Below, piece after piece: positions 58,795-64,000 of a stretch of 64,000 bases of DNA; the stretch's first letter is position 1, and the number at the start of each line of letters is the position of its first letter. The notes beneath the pieces are model-generated. The model did no database searches. It was not told the origin of the DNA and saw only the letters and a list, made by a program, of their open reading frames with translations. Source of the DNA: Sepioteuthis lessoniana. Its lineage: Eukaryota > Mollusca > Cephalopoda > Myopsida > Loliginidae. The translations under genes and the position numbers were made by a program. The DNA lies in NCBI GenBank assembly GCA_963585895.1, contig OY757904.1, positions 68,963,865 through 69,027,864 of the forward strand. The letters run 5' to 3'.

Positions 58795-60340
58795 TAAATT
58801 TCTTATTGTTAATTTGATAATCATGAATTGGTCCTTATATACAAAATTTTAGATATTATTACCATTATTAAACTAAATTTTTTAACAAGGGTTAAAATTT
58901 TAATTTTTTTAGGAATATATTTCTACGCCTAAATCTTTACTGGAGTAAACATTAATATGGAATTAAACTGGAACACTAATAATAAATGTTCTTATTATTT
59001 GGATAAAACACCTCTGCCAAGTTCAGTTTACATAGATTGGAATATGTGTGTGTGTTTATGTGTTTTTGTCTGTTTAATCGTGTGTGTGTGTGTGCAATGA
59101 AGTGTATGAACATTTTCAATCACGCCAGAGAATTTTACCGCTGCCGAATCCATTGTCATGAGTAATATTTTCCTTCAAATAAGATACTACTCTTTTGTTT
59201 AATGGAAGAATACCAAGGATCCTAATTCACTGCTATCTTTTATTTTATGTACATGAGGATTTCCCATTTCTACCTGTTGCAATGAGAATTTTTTCACCAT
59301 CTCTTACCAAATACCATATGTTCTTCAAAATTGAAATAAGATATGAAAATATCATTAGGAAACTGCACTTTTGTGTGATGTTTCGTCACGTACAAAACTC
59401 TAACCTGAAAGCCACATGCACACTTATGTTATTGTTATTCAATCGATAAATAAGAAAAAAATAATGAATAACATATAGCTTTTACATTCACAGCGTGTTT
59501 AAAGAGGTATATTTTCTCTTTCACAAAAAGAAAATATTTAAAAGCTGTAAATCAATTCGTAATCTCCTCATTATGTTTCATGCTAAGTTGTTAAAATGCT
59601 TAAAATTTTGAGGACGTGTTGATATATTTCTTTTATTTTTTTTTTCACTTTTTTTTTCTTTAATTTAAACAAAAAAATGTTTTTGGTGTTTGCAGGTGTC
59701 ATGATATTTGTATGTACATAAACTACACTTAAATAAATTCAAAACTACATACCCGGAGAAATATATTAATATCGATTGGTGAGTTCCCTGTTGTATTTTT
59801 ACTCTAGCGCAGTAGACACAAACACGCGAGCTGCAAATTACTCTACTATGTAACGGGCCTATTTTGTGTTTTTGTAGTGAATATTTCCCTAAAACTTGGT
59901 AATTTGTCATTTGTTATTTCCATTTTTTGCAGCAGTAACAGTATCAATATAATACAAACAAACAATCAGTTTGAAGATCAGCCAGGTTCTGACTACGTTT
60001 CTCTCCAGAAAAGAGGAAATTGCACTTTTATATTTCGGTTGTTTGCACTTAATAATCAAAAGCGAAAAAAGTAGAAATTTTACACTCCTTAAAAATAAAT
60101 TCATAATAGGAACATAGGTAAAATTATCATTGGTTGTTTTAAAGACTTGGAGTTAGGTTGGGATTATTTTTTAATTGCATCGTAACTTTTGCAAGTTATT
60201 TGATGCCAAATCCATTCTTTGAGAAGAAAGACAGTAGTAAAACTTAAACAATGGCTGGATGGGGAACATAAAAGTTCCAACTATCTTCGTATAAGGAGGG
60301 TTCAAACACCAGTCGTGCTATTGCGTTTGCTTTCGGACTT
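58795..60340. other. Unannotated AT-rich stretch
   Basis: No recognised gene. A short degenerate TG run lies near 59043-59095. Small open frames (59195-59449, 59665-59910) have no domain or splice support. Confidence 0.5.
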
Positions 60341-60344
60341 GGCA

Positions 60345-60580
60345 TAATGAGGAGAGTGTTCGCCAATGGGCCGAGATACCGGAGTTCAATCCCAGGTCGA
60401 GTCACACAAAAGACTCAAACATGGTGCTTAATGCAACCTTACTTAACAATTGGCATTTTAAAGTAAGGGTAAATTGGAGCAATCTAGGGAAGGGACTTTC
60501 GGCCTCTCCTACACATCGGTGTAGTAGATATCGAAAAGGGAGCCTTCGGGTCAACGTCTTCTGAGGTCGCCAAATTTACT
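60345..60580 (+). mobile_element. tRNA-derived SINE, family A
   Basis: Head GAGAGTGTTCGCCAATGGGC and B-box region GGAGTTCAATCCCAGG. The body reads AAAAGACTCAAACATGG, TTGGAGCAATCTAGGGA, GGTGTAGTAGATATCG and AAAGGGAGCCTTCGG, ending GAGGTCGCCAAATTTACTTA. Confidence 0.78.
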
Positions 60581-60584
60581 TACA

Positions 60585-61095
60585 TTCAGGAAAGTTATAA
60601 AACCCATTATCGTCAAAACTTTGACTTGAATAATACCACTAAACTTTTCTAGGAGCATTGATTTAAGATTTGAATGACCCATACATGTTGATAGTGCTAT
60701 CAAAATAAGAAAACAAACAAAAAACTGAATTCGTGAAAATAATAAGCAGGATTGGAAAAAATAATTGAAACTGAGATATTTCCGTAGCATTTTGTTCTCA
60801 TTCACATACCCTACTTACAATATACATTTTAGTAAACATAAATAACAACCTACCAGCAATATGCAGATTTGGAGAAAATCTTGCAAACCTTTACTAATCC
60901 GCTGTGCCTATTCCTTGATATGTAATGTTTATTTTTAAGTGATTACTTTTGAGAACAAAGGATAATCAATTGTCTTGTCCTGTTCTTGAAAAAGTACAGA
61001 TGCATGTAACGTGAAGTAATTTGTTCACTATTTAATTTTTGAGATGATTCTTTGATTTCTATACAATGATAAGAATTTAAGAAAAAAAATTGTTT
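60585..61095. other. Unannotated AT-rich stretch
   Basis: No recognised gene or repeat. Confidence 0.5.
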
Positions 61096-61099
61096 TCCT

Positions 61100-61450
61100 C
61101 CTCGACGAAGTCAGGCAACTCGATCAGTATTTGTCGTTCGTCCCATCGACCGGACGAGTGTGGCACAAGGTATTTTAAGTGGGTCTAGGCACTGTATTTT
61201 AGCCCAAACTCGCCTAGCGGCTCCAGAAATACCTCTGTCCCCGTAGGCATACCCCTAAAACTGGGCGCCTTTTGTAGCAGGCAATAAACGTAGCCCATCC
61301 AAGGAGGGTTACAGCCTAGGGGACGACTCCTTGTGGCCCGAGGATGCCTATCAAGGCACACCTCGACCGACTGCCAGTGGATTTAGGATACACCCGAGCA
61401 GATCCATGTACCGACCAACAGGCCCGACCGAGGTATGACCCAGCCCATCG
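61100..61450 (+). repeat. GC-rich dispersed repeat, copy 2
   Basis: A GC-rich island that aligns in block order with 33905-34260: CGGCTCCAGAAAT, ACCCCTAAAACTGG, CCTAGGGGACGACTCC, GTGGCCCGAGG and CGACCGACTGCC. It ends near CCAGCCCATCGG. No tRNA boxes or open frame. Confidence 0.55.
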
Positions 61451-61524
61451 GTAACTTCTTAGAAACAACTCTACAGTGTGCTTGCTGATATTTCTGAAAA
61501 GTATCTCTAATTGTTTTTAAACTT

Positions 61525-61760
61525 ATCGCGGTGCAATGGTTAAATCGTTGGACTGCGGAATCGTAGTAGGCGGATTCGAACTCCAGTTGTTCTATTACGT
61601 TAACTTTCGGAAAAATACTCTTTCAAAAATTAAGAACCCCCTTATCCTATCATTTATAGGTTAAATAGTACAACTGCTGTCTTTCTAAAAGGATGGATTT
61701 GACTTTAAATGGCCTGAGGAAGTTGATATGCTATTAAATAACCAACAAACAAAATAAACT
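61525..61760 (+). mobile_element. tRNA-derived SINE, family B
   Basis: A-box region CGCGGTGCAATGGTTAAATC, B-box region GGATTCGAACTCCAG, body TATTACGTTAACTTTCGG and 3' end AAATAACCAACAAACAAA. The B box is close to consensus. Confidence 0.75.
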
Positions 61761-61764
61761 TATT

Positions 61765-62820
61765 GGCGTGATTTATGATATGCTGACTATATACTGGATA
61801 GATACCCACCCACAAAGGAAGTATTCTTGGTTTAACACTAAACTGTATCCGATACTGAGACTCCTGTTCAGAAAATCTTGGCAGAGTGGTGTATCATTTC
61901 GACGTAATCACTCTCAGCTTCTTTCTGACCCAAAATAGTATTACATTTTAAGTTCATAAATGTCGATCAAAAATCTGTAAATTTACTCGTATCTCAAAAA
62001 AGAACCGTGAGCAAGAAGAAAATTACGAAATAGCTAAAGAAAATTATAGATGCAAATGTGAAATAAATTCTACTCCCTAACACTTTGGCATAGAATATCA
62101 CTTGATACGTCGCCATCAGAATGAATCATTCAGTGTTTTATTCTTAAAAAATTCAACATCAAAAATGGTTCTTTTTTGATTAGTGGTAAACATATGTGAA
62201 AGGAACTATGCCTTACTTGTGGAAAGGATGTGCATTTGTGTATGTGTTGTATAACTTAAACCTTCTCTTTTGCATCTATGCTTGTAAGTGTACTCACATT
62301 TGAGTATATAAATAAGAGTAGGAATATAGGTGTTGCTGGTCTATTGGTAGAAAAAGAAGCGCCTTTTTTAGAGGCGCCACTGGTAACAGTTTTACGTACG
62401 GCAAAACCAGATTGTGGATTGAAGAGTTGTACTTAATTGCTGAAAAAATAATTGAGAAAATAAGGGCAGTTAAATCAGTCGATCCTGGAGTTTCGCAACT
62501 ATTTGATCTTGCAATGCTCTAATTAAACAAGTTTATGCGTGTGGATCACAAGTAGTTATTTTTACAACTTTCATATATTGTCAATATAAAAATTAAATTT
62601 GTACAAGTAGAGACGTTGCTCATTTGGATAATTTACATATTAAAAAAGACTAAATAATATGGAAGACATTTTAATATGACATTTTGATTTCACTTTCTGC
62701 CTTGAGGAAGGCATGAAATCGTTTTCTCCAACTCTATTAACTTCAATCGTGGCTATTCTGCAAGGATGAGTTTGGCTTAAGATAACCCACAAAATCTGAG
62801 ATGACATTAAACAAAAAGAT
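61765..62820. other. Unannotated AT-rich stretch
   Basis: No recognised gene or repeat. Confidence 0.5.
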
Positions 62821-62821
62821 A

Positions 62822-62822
<1 letters not shown>

Positions 62823-62876
<54 letters not shown>
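62823..62876. repeat. (TA)n microsatellite
   Basis: About 54 bp of TA repeat followed by a G-rich step (GGGGGTGGGGG). Confidence 0.97.
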
Positions 62877-62879
<3 letters not shown>

Positions 62880-63191
62880 GGTGGGGGCTTTGTGCAAATG
62901 CGCCCATATTTGATATCCGATAAAATGATTTAAAAAAAAGGATTGAAAATATGAAGAGTGAGTCAAACTTGTTTTATATCTTGGGTAACATATCAAAATA
63001 CAATAATTCTTCAGCAGAAATGAAAATTGTTTAAAGCTCTTAAATAGTATCCTATTTTTTCCTCCACTTGAGAAACTCCCCAGCTGCTTTAGAACGTGCA
63101 TATAGCGCAGAGCAAGATGGTACAAAGAAATAAAACAATTTTGATACTAACTTCAGGTTTTCAAAACGTATAACTTACAATTTGCACTCAA

Positions 63192-63501
<310 letters not shown>

Positions 63502-63579
63502 AATAAATTCATGGATACAGGTGCAAATAACAGAATATGTAAGACGCACACTAGCGCAAAAATACAAAATGGAAACAGA

Positions 63580-63723
63580 ATGAAAACTGTAAGATATTTG
63601 GTTATTTTTGGTCTATTTTTTTCTAGAGTTTTTACGGTTTTCGCATGTGAAAATGGATTCTTTTCAAATGTTAATGATTTTCAGATTTTGCCTTTTGATG
63701 AGAACGTGTCAGAATACTGGTAA
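63580..63723 (+). CDS. Candidate small secreted peptide (47 codons)
   Basis: Starts [18 protein letters not shown]: a basic N-terminus, then a hydrophobic stretch, then TVFA followed by Cys, a plausible signal-peptidase site. The remaining 25 residues are acidic and aromatic with one NVS glycosylation sequon and end EYW before TAA. The frame is also open upstream to an earlier ATG at 63511, but the internal start gives the signal-peptide shape. No promoter or poly-A signal could be confirmed. A short AT-rich frame can mimic a signal peptide by chance, and it may be a first exon or nothing. Confidence 0.2.
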   Translation: MKTVRYLVIFGLFFSRVFTVFACENGFFSNVNDFQILPFDENVSEYW

Positions 63724-64000
63724 CAAAGAAGTAATATATATTTTGTTTGACGGTATATAAGGTGAATATTTAAACTAAAAATATCTTTTGAAATTGCCCT
63801 GCGTCGTATATACCATATGTAGGTTTAATATTCATGATAATCGGTCGAAATTATTTACCTGGCAACTTCTTTTAACTTAGACTTTTGACTAACTTTTATA
63901 TATCATCTGTTGTCATTACTTAAAAGGCAGATTGAAAGGGCGGAAATTGGAGAGCGTCATATATACCTATGTCACTTGTATGCAATCAAATACGGTTATC

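Noticed and set aside
62640-63125. 161-codon minus-strand frame
   Set aside because: Crosses a (TA)n array; the flanking residues show no recognised domain and composition is like non-coding DNA.

Overview
This window looks like intergenic or intronic DNA from a cephalopod mollusc, most likely an octopus. It is AT-rich and crowded with (TA)n and (CA)n microsatellites. It also holds decayed retrotransposon copies whose predicted proteins I recognise from octopus genomes; this recognition is from memory and was not checked against a database. I found no convincing host protein-coding gene, rRNA, functional tRNA, CRISPR array or operon. Long open frames reading as Ile-Tyr, Cys-Val, Thr-His or Leu-Ser runs are microsatellites.

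Layout. 0.8-1.4 kb: a LINE 3' end with a vestigial C-terminal C2H2 finger (-). 2.96-3.05 kb: a hairpin resembling a microRNA precursor. 4.46-7.81 kb: a nearly full-length but decayed LINE with a restriction-like endonuclease (R4/Dong-like, -). 9.1-9.3 and 11.2-11.8 kb: pieces of a second LINE family with a YADD reverse transcriptase and an ATG-repeat tail. 18.8-19.2 and 57.35-57.7 kb: two copies, in opposite orientation, of a palindromic element with (TA)n on both sides. 19.8-24.5 kb: a cluster of tRNA-derived SINEs. 25.4-26.2 and 51.8-52.6 kb: two mariner deletion derivatives sharing one internal deletion. 26.4-29.7 kb: a YADD-family LINE with its 5' half inverted, nested in the 3' end of an R4-like copy. 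31.0-31.8 and 32.1-32.5 kb: two more 3' copies of the YADD family (+). 36.4-40.0 kb: an L1/Tx1-like LINE with zinc-knuckle ORF1 and AP-endonuclease ORF2 (-), lacking its 3' half. 40.3-41.2 kb: a Penelope-like 3' end with a GIY-YIG domain. 44.2-44.7 kb: a possible solo LTR. 45.8-45.9 kb: a hAT-like end. 50.1-50.4 kb: a well-preserved SINE. 54.8-56.7 kb: two R4-like LINE copies in tandem, bordered by (ATT)n. 58.5-61.8 kb: more SINEs and a GC-rich dispersed repeat.

The window records at least four LINE families, one Penelope-like element, three or four SINE families, mariner derivatives and a foldback element inserting into each other and into microsatellites. The most useful signals are the near-perfect 80-nt palindrome, the stand-alone 91-nt hairpin, the in-window evidence for twin-primed LINE inversions and nesting, and the association of R4-like LINEs with (TAA)n. 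A 47-codon frame at the right edge starts like a signal peptide and is the best small-gene candidate, at low confidence.
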